Counted from the first letter of the stretch, positions 1-9,936 are shown. The stretch: DNA of 63,183 bases from Mesorhizobium sp. M7A.T.Ca.US.000.02.2.1 (GCF_003996995.1 NZ_RZTT01000003.1:1-63183); one strand, 5' to 3'. The notes: generated by a model from the letters alone, not told the origin. Program-made: numbers and translations.

Positions 1-233
1 AATTTCATGTATGATTAAGAACATACGCTAACCCCCGCGATGCTCGAAGTTCCAGCATCAGCTATGATGATTTGGACATCAACTGATACATCCAGCATGC
101 TGACTGGCTCGTCGGCGACTACCAATTCGGGCTCCATAGCGAGTGGATGAAAACTCTGCGGTTTATGGATATGCTCGTTATTTGTTCTCCCTCATTGTTC
201 CGGCAACTAGACTGGATGGGTTTTGCACAGCCT

Positions 234-1439
234 TCACGCCGCCAGCATCGACGTCTCGACCAGCTTTACCCAGTAGCCGATGCCGTAAGGTATGGCTTCA
301 TCGTTGAAGTCAAAGGCAGGGTTATGCACGTCGGCAGTTGAGCCATTCCCAATATAAATGTAAGCTCCGGGCCGCGCCTCCAGCATATACGCGAAATCTT
401 CCGCTCCCATTGTAGGTTTGAGCCGGTCGGTCACTGCATCGTGGCCCACAATGTCGCGCGCGGCCTTAATCGCCAGATTAGTTTCTTCCGGGTGATTGAC
501 GGTGACGGGCTCCAGACGGTGGTACTTGAAGTCGATACTGCCGCCAAAGGCGCGCGCAATTCCGTTCGCGGACTCGGAGATCTGTCGTTGGGCAAAATCG
601 CGCAATGTGGGTGAGAGAGCTCTAACAGTCCCAGATATCTGAGCGTGTTCTGGAATGCTGTTATAGCCCTCCCCAGCCCGCAACTGGGTAACGGAGACGA
701 CGAGCGACTCGAGCGGGTCCGTGTTGCGCGAAACGACACTTTGCAGCCCAACGATGATCTGCGCTGCAATAACGATGGGATCGATAACCCTTTGGGGATA
801 CGCCGCATGGCCGCCGCGGCCCTTCACAAAAATGTCGAACTCGTCAACCGAGGCCAACGCGAGGCCGGGGCAAATCCCGAATTTGCCTATCTCCATTCCT
901 GGCGTGCAGTGCATGCCATAAACCTTTGAGATGCTGAACCGGTCCATGATACCTTCCTGGACCATTCTGTGGCCGCCTATGCCCGCTTCTTCCGCGGGCT
1001 GAAAGATCAAGGCAACGGACCCCTTGAAGTTGCGAGTCTTCGCAAGGTATTTGGCGGCGCCCAGCAGCATCGCCGTATGACCATCGTGGCCGCATCCGTG
1101 CATCTTGCCGGGTATGGTCGACGACCAGGGCTTGTTCGAGTTTTCAAGTATTGGCAGGGCGTCCATGTCCGCCCTCAACCCAATCGTAGGTCCGTCTCCG
1201 CCTTCGCCCTGGATTAGCGCAACAATACCGGTCTCAGCGATCCCCGTCTCGATATGGTTGATACCGAAAGAGGCCAGCTTCTCGGCCACGAACCTAGCCG
1301 TGTTGTGTTCCTCATAGCCGAGTTCGGGGTTTTCGTGCAGGTAACGACGCCACTCGGTTACTTCATTCTGCAGTTCCCGGAAGGCCTTAATGCTGCTCAT
1401 GTGAACCTGTTCTCTGTTGGGATCTTTGTACTGTTTCAT
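234..1439 (-). CDS. M20D family amidohydrolase (hippurate / N-acyl amino acid hydrolase type)
   Basis: A 401-residue metallopeptidase-fold hydrolase expected to cleave an amide bond in an N-acyl amino acid or similar conjugate in the cytoplasm. The metal-binding motif HGCGHDGH lies at about residues 114-121, with Cys116 and His118 as expected ligands. The acidic pair in QPAEE follows at about 148-151 and the C-terminal MGAEDFAYM motif binds the second metal in this family. Length is normal for the family and there is no signal peptide. The start has AGGAA about 9 bases upstream; a second ATG 13 codons in is possible. It is a single-gene unit preceded by an AraC-type promoter element at 1542-1578. 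The true substrate cannot be told from sequence; homologues act on hippurate, indole-acetyl amino acids and N-acetyl amino acids. Confidence 0.88.
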   Translation of the reverse strand: MKQYKDPNREQVHMSSIKAFRELQNEVTEWRRYLHENPELGYEEHNTARFVAEKLASFGINHIETGIAETGIVALIQGEGGDGPTIGLRADMDALPILENSNKPWSSTIPGKMHGCGHDGHTAMLLGAAKYLAKTRNFKGSVALIFQPAEEAGIGGHRMVQEGIMDRFSISKVYGMHCTPGMEIGKFGICPGLALASVDEFDIFVKGRGGHAAYPQRVIDPIVIAAQIIVGLQSVVSRNTDPLESLVVSVTQLRAGEGYNSIPEHAQISGTVRALSPTLRDFAQRQISESANGIARAFGGSIDFKYHRLEPVTVNHPEETNLAIKAARDIVGHDAVTDRLKPTMGAEDFAYMLEARPGAYIYIGNGSTADVHNPAFDFNDEAIPYGIGYWVKLVETSMLAA

Positions 1440-1541
1440 TGGCCGATGTTCCTAAAAAGCGACCTGCCAAAGGCGGCGCTCGCGAAGCAAATTTACGCGA
1501 ACTCCATTCAGGTGAGACTAGCTTGCGCGATTAGGCTTGTA

Positions 1542-1578
1542 TTGACACGTTCGGTCAGTTTCTTGACATATGCCGCCA
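1542..1578 (-). promoter_or_regulatory. AraC-type direct-repeat operator, copy B (M20 hydrolase promoter)
   Basis: On the plus strand TTGACA (1542-1547) and TTGACA (1563-1568) are exactly 21 bp apart. Each is followed after 6 bases by a GCCA-type tetramer (GTCA at 1554, GCCA at 1575). In the sense of the downstream gene a -10-like GCTAGT lies at 1522-1517, 19 bp past the proximal half-site. The element ends 103 bp before the hydrolase start. Confidence 0.75.
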
Positions 1579-2814
1579 TATCGGCACTGAATTGGGTGAA
1601 GACGACCACAGTTTCGCTTAATTCACTTCCGCGAAAGCCGTGGCAAGCGCTCAGGCAACGTCTGCCGAGAACATCTCGCTCGAGCAATGCGCGCCGCCGT
1701 CATCTCATTGCCATGCAGCCGCTCGGCGGCAAGCACTTGGGCCTCGATCAGCGCACAAGCGAGCACCAACGTGCAGGCCCGCCTGGTCGGCCAGCGTCGA
1801 CACCCCAGCTAAGGGCGGGCGGCGAAACCCCGCTCCCCCACTGACTAACTAGGGTCCCCAGAGGTAGTCCGTTCTCCCCTCCCCAGCACTTGGCCTAACA
1901 GCCTGGACCCAAGCCTCGTGACTTGCTGCTCCGGACTTGCAGCTGCGAACTTCTTCCGCGGCTACTACGGTCATCATCACGAACAGCTTGCCGCACGTCG
2001 TCGTACTGATGATGTCTGTCGCCATCTTTCCTTCGACGGACGTTTCATGGATCCCCCGTTCTGTCGTCGACCATCGTCGCGATTTGACCGCCAAATCACC
2101 TTCGCACAGGCCTGCTCGGCTGCGATACTCGTTGGGCGCCGGATCACTGCAAACTTTCGGCCCTTTTTGCAGGAATAGGGACTAGCTCCCGCGCTACGCT
2201 CTCCAATGCGGAATCGGCGAACAGCGAAGGCATGACCGAAGTACCTGATGGCTGGAGGCCGCGGGGTGCACGGCCAAGTTGTTTGCAGCACAAACCAATA
2301 CGGAACTCGTGGCTCGACATGCCCGAAGCGCAAACCCAGGGAAAGATCATCATGGTACCGGAGCTCACTTCACCGGCCGCGGGGTTAAGAGCAACGCTTT
2401 GCATACATCCTAGCCAAATAGAGGCTTTGCGCCGCTGAAGCGCAACTCGAGTGTGCAAGACAGGCCTGTCAGGGCGGCTGAAGCTGCTCATCAGAATGGG
2501 ACTGCGGTAGTCTGTTCAGATGGAAGATGATCGGCGCTCCAGCGTTACGTCGTGCCGAGGATATGCTTAGGGCGCACGGCCGTAAGCCGAAGGGATTGGC
2601 GATTGCGGGGCCTCTTTCAATTCCTTGAGGTCACTTTGCGTGGCAGGACTGGTCGAGCACTCAATCTCATAGATAAAAGCGCAAGGCTAAGAGAAAATGA
2701 AAAAGACGGCAGGCGCAGATGCGGATTTAAGTTCGCCGCCAGCGACACTTGCGCCCCTCAGAAACCGGACCTTTCGTTCGATTTGGCTAGCCACGCAGGT
2801 CTCCAGCCTTGGTT
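1579..2814. other. no recognisable gene
   Basis: About 1.2 kb with only short, overlapping frames on both strands. None resembles a known family convincingly and none has a ribosome-binding site with codon use like the neighbours. A short plus-strand stretch near 2370-2430 faintly resembles the C-terminal CIHP motif of HpcH/CitE lyases, too weak to call. Probably eroded sequence between the regulated unit and the IS110 fragment. Confidence 0.6.
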
Positions 2815-3342
2815 GGCTGGGTCTTCCACAGTTCCTGCGCGTCGTTGATGCCGGCGCGCAGCGGATCATGGTAGACCTGCGTCGCCTGGATCCTGAGCAT
2901 GTGCAGCATCACCTGGGCATCCTTTGGATCGTTCTTGTCCCAGCTGTTGTGCAACGCTTCTCGTGTTCGGGCCAGCGCAAGCGACACCAGCCGCACCTCA
3001 AAACCCGCTTCAGCCAGGCGCCATGCTATCGGCCGGTGATAGTTCCCGGTCGCCTCAAAGGCGCACCACAGGGCGGCCGTACGCCTGCAGCACTTCGATC
3101 AGATGGTCGTGCTCAACACGGGTGTTGAGCACCAAAAGGCGACGCCGACGCTTGTGGCCCGGTGCTTCGATCAGAACTTCATTGCGCACCTTGGCAATGT
3201 CGATCGCTACCAGCACCGCGGCGGCGGGTGTAGACTCTGAAGGGGTCATGGTCGGTCTCTCCGGAATGGTGTGAACATTCACATTCTAGAGAAACTTTGA
3301 CTGGCCATGGCCGCCTCGACAGCGGTGCGCGCCTGCAGCGAA
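2815..3342 (-). mobile_element. truncated IS110-family element with frameshifted transposase
   Basis: The N-terminal DEDD part of an IS110 transposase starts at 3282 on the minus strand (ATDIAK-like start, HKRRRRLLVLNTRVEHD) and continues into the DKNDPKDA motif. Against the copy at 62448-62831 it lacks two bases in the codons around 3060, which breaks the frame, and three bases further on. Homology with that copy runs from about 2818 to 3342 and stops abruptly on both sides, so the C-terminal half of the transposase is missing here. It does show the uninterrupted frame where the right-hand copy is broken. Confidence 0.8.
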
Positions 3343-3692
3343 AAGCTGCGCGCACCGCTCTCTCGGTCGCCGCGGCTCCTTCATTCCGCAGCGACTACGG
3401 CTCGTGCTACCGGTCAAAAGCTTTTCAGGCAGCAAACGCTCAGGTCTACGTCAGATATTCACAAGACCGTACACGCCCAAGGCCAACGGAAAGGCTGAGC
3501 GCTTCATCCAGACGAGCTTGCGCGAATGGGCTTAATGCCCGAGCCTACAACACTTCTCATGAACGCACCGCTGAGCTGCCACGCTTTCGTCGCTGCAATT
3601 GGCACAGGCCACATGGCAGCTTACAATCAAAACCACCTATCAGCCGTCTCGGCTTGATGATCAGGGACAACCTGTTGAGACTCCACAGCTAG
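3343..3692 (+). pseudogene. IS481-family transposase, C-terminal remnant
   Basis: Two frames together give the C-terminal part of an IS481 integrase-core transposase: SDYGSCYRSKAF, then TPKANGKAERFIQ and SLREWA, and finally NWHRPHGS, ISRLGL and a terminal NLLRLHS. At least one frameshift and an in-frame stop separate the blocks, so it cannot be functional. It directly abuts the IS110 fragment. Its end overlaps the stop of the CapA-like gene on the other strand. Confidence 0.75.
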
Positions 3693-5008
3693 CGCGACCA
3701 ACCCTGCCCTAAAACCAGATCGCAATAATCTTTCATCTTTATTAGGTCACCACCGGTAACGTTGCCGACCTCGTCAAGACGCTCGTCCAATTTTTCGAGC
3801 CGCATCGTCCTCTTGCCTTTGTCTAAGGATATGTTGCGAATAATGGGGATTGGTTGAGCGTTCTTTAAATAAGTTCGCTGTTCACCAGCAATTGTCCTGC
3901 CCTTTGAAATATTTAAGTTCAATACAAGGCTTAATATGAGGTGCGGTGCCGTAAACCAGTCCCATGTGAGGCTGCCAAGGGAATAGGCTATAATCGCGGT
4001 ACGGTGCGGATCCCTCTTGGGGCGATAATACTCAACAGGTTGGATGACGTGCGGATGAGTGCCTAAAATCAGATCAACACCCTCTTCTACCAGGGCGTGA
4101 GCGGCTTCGATCTGTCTAAGCAGAGGAAAAAACTCGAATTCCACACCCCAATGGATGGAGGCGATGATAAAATCACAATCCTGTTCTTTACAATCCGCGA
4201 TCTGAGCTCGCAGCAAATCTAACTCTGTAGGTACATTCCGAGACATGAGTCTAGACACATGAATTCGGAACTCATGCCCTGGAGGCAATGCAAACCCGTT
4301 AAGACTGTATGTAGCGGAAACAAAACCGATTTTGATCCCGTTTCTTGTGATGGTCTTGCATTTGCCATACTCGTCTTTCTTCCGTGGCGCGCCAATGGTA
4401 AGTATTCCATCGCTTTCTGCGATGTCCTGCGTGCGAGTAAGCACGTCAACCCCAAGGTCATTTGCGTGATTATTTGCCATATTAAGGACGTCGAAACGCG
4501 AAGTGTTATGAGACGTCAATGTGCGGTACTGCTCAATTGTGCAGCACATGCGAAACGAAGTTATATCAGGCATTACTTCATTGACTATGTGGGCATCAGC
4601 AACCACGGATTCATAGTTTGCAAAAGTCACGTCTTTATCGAAGACGACATCTTTAATTTGCGAGAAAAGCTGATTGTTTGAGGCTTCCAGGCCCGCAGCC
4701 TGAATAAGATCGCCACACGCAGCTAGACTGAGGGCGTCCTCTTCAACCCAGCCAGCCGGCAATGATATGTCGCTAGATTTCAACGACGATAAGGCCTCTG
4801 AGACCTCTCGCGAGTTTTTCGTGATGGGATGCCTACTGGTGTAAAACCAGTACTCAAGGCCGTTGCCCGTCCCTTCGGACATGCCGTTTGCCCTCTGGTG
4901 TAAAGGAAACTCCCACGATCCGTGGACTTCGGCTCTACGGATAGCTTCGAGCGCCTGTTCGTTGGGCTGGAAGACCTCAGTTGGATCAATTGGAAGCCGG
5001 ATTGTCAT
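3689..5008 (-). CDS. CapA-family (PGA_cap) metallophosphatase-like protein 1
   Basis: A 439-residue protein of the CapA/YwtB poly-gamma-glutamate-associated calcineurin-like family. The family's metal-site signatures are in order: CGDLI, then NYESVV, NMANNHANDLG, SIHWGVEF and LGTHPHVIQPVEYY. No signal peptide or membrane segment is visible, unlike Gram-positive CapA, so a cytoplasmic role is likely. The start at 5008 has GGAG 8 bases upstream and fits better than the longer open frame to 5065. A regulatory element sits 435 bp upstream, with decayed permease and aminotransferase pieces in between. A second CapA protein is encoded at 13454-14836, next to a peptide transporter. Biochemical function is unknown; a phosphatase or amide-ligase-associated role on a peptide-like compound is inference. 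Confidence 0.8.
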   Translation of the reverse strand: MTIRLPIDPTEVFQPNEQALEAIRRAEVHGSWEFPLHQRANGMSEGTGNGLEYWFYTSRHPITKNSREVSEALSSLKSSDISLPAGWVEEDALSLAACGDLIQAAGLEASNNQLFSQIKDVVFDKDVTFANYESVVADAHIVNEVMPDITSFRMCCTIEQYRTLTSHNTSRFDVLNMANNHANDLGVDVLTRTQDIAESDGILTIGAPRKKDEYGKCKTITRNGIKIGFVSATYSLNGFALPPGHEFRIHVSRLMSRNVPTELDLLRAQIADCKEQDCDFIIASIHWGVEFEFFPLLRQIEAAHALVEEGVDLILGTHPHVIQPVEYYRPKRDPHRTAIIAYSLGSLTWDWFTAPHLILSLVLNLNISKGRTIAGEQRTYLKNAQPIPIIRNISLDKGKRTMRLEKLDERLDEVGNVTGGDLIKMKDYCDLVLGQGWSR

Positions 5009-5045
5009 GGTGGTCGCTCCGATTTGCGGGTTGTAGTGATCGATC

Positions 5046-5345
5046 TCAGAGATTGGCAAACACACTCCTGACCGCGTACGCTGACTTCGAAAAGACGATG
5101 TCGGCTTGCTCGCGGGTCAGACAGAGCGTCGGGGCAAGACCAAAAATGTCGCCCTGCGGCATGGCGCGGAGTAAGGATCGCGAGGGGCCACGATCCCCGT
5201 CCTGCGCCGCTAACACGTCGCCCGGTCGTCTGCGCAAAGCCACAATCGAAAGGGCAAGCATGTTGTCTTATTAGAGCCAGTCATTACGCCAAAACTTCCA
5301 ATAATTGCTCGGAACGCACGAGCGGCTTCATCGGCGCTCAACACA
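5046..5345 (-). pseudogene. fused remnants of a ProW-like permease and a class III aminotransferase
   Basis: Reading leftward, 5345-5280 encodes AARAF followed by a shortened GVMTG stretch, matching the EAA loop of the ProW permease at 42161-43093. A large internal deletion follows, then FAQTTGRRV and WPLAIL, which match that protein's C-terminus ([15 protein letters not shown]). From about 5190 to 5046 another frame gives GDIFGLAPTLCLTREQAD and a short tail, typical of the end of class III aminotransferases. Several frame changes make it non-functional. It shows that the regulatory element at 5443 once drove a betaine-type transporter or aminotransferase unit. Confidence 0.6.
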
Positions 5346-5442
5346 AAAGACTCTCAAAGGAAGCGATCTGCGCAGGGCGCGCCGCTCGCCAAGCCATTTC
5401 ATGCGAACTCCGCCCATACTAGATCGCTCAATCAGGATCGCA

Positions 5443-5479
5443 TTGACGCGTTAGGCCATTTTTTTGACATCTGCCGCCA
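5443..5479 (-). promoter_or_regulatory. AraC-type direct-repeat operator, copy C
   Basis: TTGACG (5443-5448) and TTGACA (5464-5469) are 21 bp apart, each followed after six bases by GCCA (5455 and 5476). In the gene sense the -10-like TCTAGT comes 19 bp after the proximal half-site. It faces the permease/aminotransferase remnant and then the CapA-like gene. Confidence 0.72.
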
Positions 5480-6262
5480 TATCAGCACCTTGATGATCCT
5501 GAGTTCCCCTGGCGGTTGCCTTGCGTTGTGGGGCAAAGCTCCGTCGCTTTCCAGCTCGCAAGCGCGGCTCGATCGGCCCGCTTCATCCGGGAGAAAACAA
5601 GATAGCCGCACAATCTCGGCGCAATGGCGCGGCCCTGAAAAATCATACTGGCAGAAATCAACCTGCTGACGCCAAGCTCGTCGGCCAGATACTAAACCAC
5701 CTCGTCGGGAGCCTCAGCCGCCGCGGTCGCAAAATATCCATACGCGAACGAAAAACTTCAGTCGAACTGCCAGTCCAAGCCTCGACCCGGCCGGCCTTGC
5801 GTAAAAATTCGATGTCGGGAAAAGGGAGGCTCCATTGCTGTCGACGCCTCAAGCGAAACACGCAACTACATCCACTCCGTCTGCGAAGAGTGAATTCTCA
5901 AGCGACGCCGCCATACGGGTCATCCGTGCCGCCAACGTTCCACAACTTGACCAAATCGCAGTTCGATCCGATCAGGCCTACCTAGCCGCCGTCAAAATCC
6001 GCGAACTTTAAGCGATTGCGTTCGGTAGGCGCGTGGCTCAGGAGACGACGCGGCGCTAGCAGTATCTTTCGACGCGGAAACGCCCATGTGCGTGCTTATC
6101 TATGACGCCGCGGTAGTAATCCTAACCCGCCGCCGGCAAACAGCGACTGGCGCAATTGGGATATAACACTACGCGACAAGATCGGCTTCAAACGCTCCGC
6201 TTTCGGTCATCCGCAAGCTCGCCCTTACCAGGCATGCGATGCTCCGCTTCGGTGGGCCGATA
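5480..6262. other. divergent intergenic region without recognisable gene
   Basis: About 0.8 kb between two regulatory elements that face away from each other. Several frames are open for 60-150 codons but none has a family resemblance or start signal I can support. Probably decayed sequence. Confidence 0.55.
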
Positions 6263-6299
6263 TGGCGGCAAGTGTCAAAAAAGTGGCCGAATATGTCAA
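6263..6299 (+). promoter_or_regulatory. AraC-type direct-repeat operator, copy H (peptide transporter 1 promoter)
   Basis: The plus strand reads TGGC (6263), TGTCAA (6273), TGGC (6284) and TGTCAA (6294), a perfect match to the 21-bp-phased consensus. A good -10, TATAGT, lies at 6319-6324, 19 bp downstream. The binding-protein gene starts at 6500. This is the only copy facing right, and its gene is on the plus strand. Confidence 0.78.
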
Positions 6300-6499
6300 T
6301 GCGATCCCCATTGTGCGATATAGTATCGTTCCCAATGGAACTCGCGTGAAACTGGCTACTGCATTCGTACTCTCAATGCGATTGAGAGCAGTCTGCGCAT
6401 GGCTAGGAGAGATACGGTGTGGGATGCCGTCTGGCGCTGCTCGCGCGAAAACAGGCCCACTCCATCTGCAAGCTGTTCGGGTAATTAAGGGGAACAACT

Positions 6500-8083
6500 A
6501 TGAACTATTATCAAGGTAGTGTTAGCCGCAGAAACTTCCTTAAGACTACTTCAGTGATCGGAGGGGGGATCGTCGCGGCTGGAATGCCCTTGTCCAGCGC
6601 GATCTGGGCTGCGGAAGGAAAGGTCCTCACAGCTGCTTCAACCAACGATATTACCAAGATGGATCCCCAATTCTACACTGCCGTCTCTGAAGTGAGCGTG
6701 ATGGAGTGTCTCTATTCGAAGCTCACGCGATTCAAGCCGGGCTCCGAATGGGGCTGGGAGTTGGAAGCGGCCGAAAAACTGGAGCAGGTCGATCCAACCC
6801 ATGTCCGCTTTCGCCTAAAAAAAGGGATCAAATTCACTGGCGATTACGGCGAACTTACCGCCAAAGACGTAAAATTTTCCTTTGAGCGGGGGATCAAGCA
6901 CAATTCGCCGGTCAAAGATAATTGGGGTTCACTCGATCATGTCGAGATTGAAGATGACTATACTGGCGTAATCGTACTCAAGACCCCGTTCATGCCACTC
7001 TTTAACATCGCATTCCCCTACGCGGTAGGCCATATCGTATCCGAAGCTGCGGTGATGAAGGCAACCAAGGACGGCGGCGATTTCGGCATGAAGCCGCCAG
7101 CGTTCTCGGGGCCGTATGTGCTTGCCGAATATAAGCCAAACCAGCATTTGCTGTTGACCCGCAATCCGGAATGGGCGGGTTCGAAGCCAGGCTTTGACGA
7201 AATCCGCGTGGTCCTGATCGGCGACACCAAGACGGCAGAACGCGCCTATCAGGCAGGCGACATTGACTTCACTGGTATCACTCTGGATTCCCTCGCAAAG
7301 TTCAAGAGCAATCCGCCGGCCGACACCAAGATTGAGGGACATCCCTCACTGAACTACCACTGGATTGGCATGAATGTGGATCATCCAAAACTGAAGGACA
7401 TCAACGTCCGCAAGGCGATCCAGTGGGCGATCAATGTGCCGCAGATCCTGGAAGCCGCATTTGCGGGACAGGCGGAGGTCGCAACAGGGACAATTCCTCC
7501 TGGCCTTCTAGGGCATCGTGAGAAAGCGCTTGTCCCGCCGGAAGGCGATCTCGAGAAGGCCAAGGAGTTCCTAGAAACGGCTGGTGTGAGCGATCTGAAC
7601 CTGACCATCGATTGCCTGAACGAGAGCCTTTTTTTGACTATAGCCCAGACTGTGCAAGCTCAATTGTCGCAGATCGGCATCACGGTCGAGATCAATGCTC
7701 AGGATGCCGGCTCGTTCTGGACGCTCGGCATGGAATCCGAAGGCGATCGCTGGAAGGACATGCAGCTCACTGTCATGTGGTTCAGCAATTTGCCAGACCC
7801 CTTCTATGCGACAGGATCCTTCCTACAAAGCCGAGTGGGGATCTGGAACTGGGAGCGCTTCCGCAGCGAACGCTTTGACGAACTCAGCGCCAAGGGAGTC
7901 ACTATTAGCGATCCGAACGAGCGGGCGAAGATCTACCAAGAGATGCAGGATCTCATGGAAGAATCCGGTGCCTACCGGTTCCTTACTCATGGGGGCAATC
8001 CGGTCATGTATCGCACCACGCATACGCAGGCCGTAACCCGTCCTGACGGTTACCCGCTGTACGTAGATTTCAAGGCAGTTTAG
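6500..8083 (+). CDS. dipeptide/oligopeptide ABC transporter substrate-binding protein (SBP_bac_5), Tat-exported
   Basis: A 527-residue periplasmic binding protein of the DppA/OppA family, first gene of a five-gene transporter operon. Residues 9-15 (SRRNFLK) form a twin-arginine motif, followed by a hydrophobic stretch and cleavage probably after AIWAA near residue 38, so export is by Tat. The body carries typical family blocks (LTAKDVKFSFERG near residue 115, VRKAIQWAIN near 305). AAGGGG lies 8 bases before the ATG. The promoter element at 6263-6299 is about 200 bp upstream. Ligand specificity is unknown; members of this family bind peptides, opines, glutathione and other amino-acid conjugates. 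Confidence 0.9.
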   Translation: MNYYQGSVSRRNFLKTTSVIGGGIVAAGMPLSSAIWAAEGKVLTAASTNDITKMDPQFYTAVSEVSVMECLYSKLTRFKPGSEWGWELEAAEKLEQVDPTHVRFRLKKGIKFTGDYGELTAKDVKFSFERGIKHNSPVKDNWGSLDHVEIEDDYTGVIVLKTPFMPLFNIAFPYAVGHIVSEAAVMKATKDGGDFGMKPPAFSGPYVLAEYKPNQHLLLTRNPEWAGSKPGFDEIRVVLIGDTKTAERAYQAGDIDFTGITLDSLAKFKSNPPADTKIEGHPSLNYHWIGMNVDHPKLKDINVRKAIQWAINVPQILEAAFAGQAEVATGTIPPGLLGHREKALVPPEGDLEKAKEFLETAGVSDLNLTIDCLNESLFLTIAQTVQAQLSQIGITVEINAQDAGSFWTLGMESEGDRWKDMQLTVMWFSNLPDPFYATGSFLQSRVGIWNWERFRSERFDELSAKGVTISDPNERAKIYQEMQDLMEESGAYRFLTHGGNPVMYRTTHTQAVTRPDGYPLYVDFKAV

Positions 8084-8102
8084 CTCTAGGCACCGTAAGA
8101 AT

Positions 8103-9041
8103 ATGTGGCTGTATTTTGCCAAACGTACCATCCTCGCGGTCGCAATTATTGCGGTCGCGGTGACGCTATTGTTCCTGATGATCATGGCAGTACCCGGCGA
8201 TCCTGCCGTGGTTATGCTCGGCCCGCGAGCGACGCCCGAGATGAAGGCGCTGCTGCACCAGCAGATGGGACTAGACAAGCCGCTCGTTGTGCAGATTGTC
8301 ACGTTCTTCGGCGGGCTGCTCCATGGCAATCTCGGCTTTGACGTGTTCAGTCAGAGACCTGTTGCAGACATTGTCTTCGAGCAACTGCCTTTTACATTAG
8401 AACTGATTTTGATCTCCATCTTATGGGCGGTCGTGATAGCCGTGCCGCTCGGCTGTTACTCCGCGGTGCGGCGTAACTCGTTGGTGGACCAGGTGGCCGG
8501 CGTCGTGACGGTGGCCACGATCGCAATCCCCTCCTTCGTCATGGCGGTCTATGCGCTGCTGATTTTTGCCGTGACCCTACGCTGGTTGCCAGCGATCGGA
8601 GCCGGCAATGGCCTCTGGGATGGACTTATCCATCTCATCCTCCCAGCTTTCGCCATAGGGATTGGTTGGGTCGGTTACATATCCCGACTGGTACGGGCAT
8701 CCATGCTTGAGGTTCTGGGCGAAAACCACATACGCATGGCTAGCTCCTTCGGGATCTCGGAATGGCGCATCGTTGCGCGCTACGCGCTGCCGCTCGCGAT
8801 CCTGCCGACCGTGACCATACTCGGGGTAGGCATCGCTTGGCTGCTTTCGTCCGCGGTCTTTATCGAAGTGGTCTTTGCGAGACCTGGCATCGGCGCGTTG
8901 ATCGTGAATGCGGTCAATACGCGCAACTATCCGATTGTGATGGGCGTCGTGCTCGTCACCACGTTCCTTATCGTTGCCGCTACGACGCTCTCCGATGTGG
9001 TCAACGCATTACTCGATCCGCGAACTCGGGAAAAGCTCTGA
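8103..9041 (+). CDS. peptide ABC transporter permease (DppB type)
   Basis: A 312-residue inner-membrane permease of the BPD_transp_1 family. Six hydrophobic segments are visible, beginning with an N-terminal helix at about residues 9-30. The coupling motif around residues 200-220 (RASMLEVLGENHIRMASSFG) is of the EAA type. The gene starts 19 bases after the binding-protein stop and is followed by the second permease with one intervening base, as expected for a co-transcribed DppB/DppC pair. Confidence 0.9.
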   Translation: MWLYFAKRTILAVAIIAVAVTLLFLMIMAVPGDPAVVMLGPRATPEMKALLHQQMGLDKPLVVQIVTFFGGLLHGNLGFDVFSQRPVADIVFEQLPFTLELILISILWAVVIAVPLGCYSAVRRNSLVDQVAGVVTVATIAIPSFVMAVYALLIFAVTLRWLPAIGAGNGLWDGLIHLILPAFAIGIGWVGYISRLVRASMLEVLGENHIRMASSFGISEWRIVARYALPLAILPTVTILGVGIAWLLSSAVFIEVVFARPGIGALIVNAVNTRNYPIVMGVVLVTTFLIVAATTLSDVVNALLDPRTREKL

Positions 9042-9042
9042 C

Positions 9043-9936
9043 ATGATGAGCGTTGAAGCCATCCGTCCGGAAGCCAACGATGCCACGGCTGTCGGCGCCT
9101 TTCGCACCTTTTGGGGGCAATTTCGCAAGAACCGTCTGGGCATGCTCGGAGCAGTGCTTGTCGTGCTCATAGCAGCAATTGCGATCTTCGCTCCGCTGAT
9201 TGTCACGCATGATCCGATCCGGATCATGGTCGGACCGCGTCTGGCCGCACCTTCACTGGATTTTCTGCTGGGCACGGACCAACTGGGCCGCGACACGTTT
9301 TCTCGCACTATCCTGGGCAGCCGCATTCCCCTCTTCGTGGCTTTCGCCTCTCTCGGCAGTTCACTGGCAGTCGGGCTAGTCCTTGGCTTGATCGCGGGCT
9401 TCGGTCCGCGCTGGCTTGACAATTTGCTTCTGCTGTTCTTCGATACGATCCGCTCCTTCCCAAGTATCATTTTCGCGCTGGCCCTGATCGCACTTCTGGG
9501 ACCAAGCCTGGCGAGTGTCATTCTCGTCATTGCAATAACGTCCATGCCCATTTACGCGCGTGTCGTGCGTACGCAGACAGAAGGGCTGCGTAACAGTGAG
9601 TATATCGCCGCAGAGCGTAGCATGGGGGCTGGCACAACACGTATCCTGGCCGTGCACATATTGCCAAATGTCCTCGGCCCGCTTGTCATTCTGGTGAGCA
9701 TGGACGTGCCCGCCGTGATTGCCGTGGAGGCGGGTCTCAGCTTCCTCGGCATGGGCGTGCGACCGCCGACCCCTGATTGGGGAGCTATCCTCAACGATGG
9801 CTACAGCTACATCGATCAGACGCCCTGGCTTGTATTTGCAGGCGGCGTTCCGATCGTCCTCGCAACGCTTGGCTTCACATTCCTGGGCGAGGCGCTACGC
9901 GAAATCTTCGATCCCAAGCTGCGGAAAGACCTATGA
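9043..9936 (+). CDS. peptide ABC transporter permease (DppC type)
   Basis: A 297-residue permease with the N-terminal OppC_N region (FRKNRLGMLGAVLVVL near residue 26) followed by the BPD_transp_1 domain. The DppC hallmark LLGTDQLGRDTFSR is near residue 77 and the EAA loop (SEYIAAERSMGAG) near 185. Its ATG follows the upstream stop after one base; an adjacent ATG one codon later is equally possible. It overlaps the next gene by four bases (ATGA), so translation is probably coupled. Confidence 0.9.
   Translation: MMSVEAIRPEANDATAVGAFRTFWGQFRKNRLGMLGAVLVVLIAAIAIFAPLIVTHDPIRIMVGPRLAAPSLDFLLGTDQLGRDTFSRTILGSRIPLFVAFASLGSSLAVGLVLGLIAGFGPRWLDNLLLLFFDTIRSFPSIIFALALIALLGPSLASVILVIAITSMPIYARVVRTQTEGLRNSEYIAAERSMGAGTTRILAVHILPNVLGPLVILVSMDVPAVIAVEAGLSFLGMGVRPPTPDWGAILNDGYSYIDQTPWLVFAGGVPIVLATLGFTFLGEALREIFDPKLRKDL

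Noticed and set aside
2370-2437. HpcH/CitE lyase C-terminal fragment (CIHPSQIEA)
   Set aside because: Only a very short match; the surrounding frame shows none of the other conserved blocks of that family.
6262-6519. A family of short proteins beginning MAADVKK / MAASVKK read from the repeated elements
   Set aside because: The apparent peptide has a seven-residue repeat simply because the DNA has a 21-bp repeat. Copies differ by stops (copy C stops after nine codons) and frames run on into unrelated sequence, while the spacing and TGGC/TGTCAA bases are what is conserved. An operator explains the pattern better.
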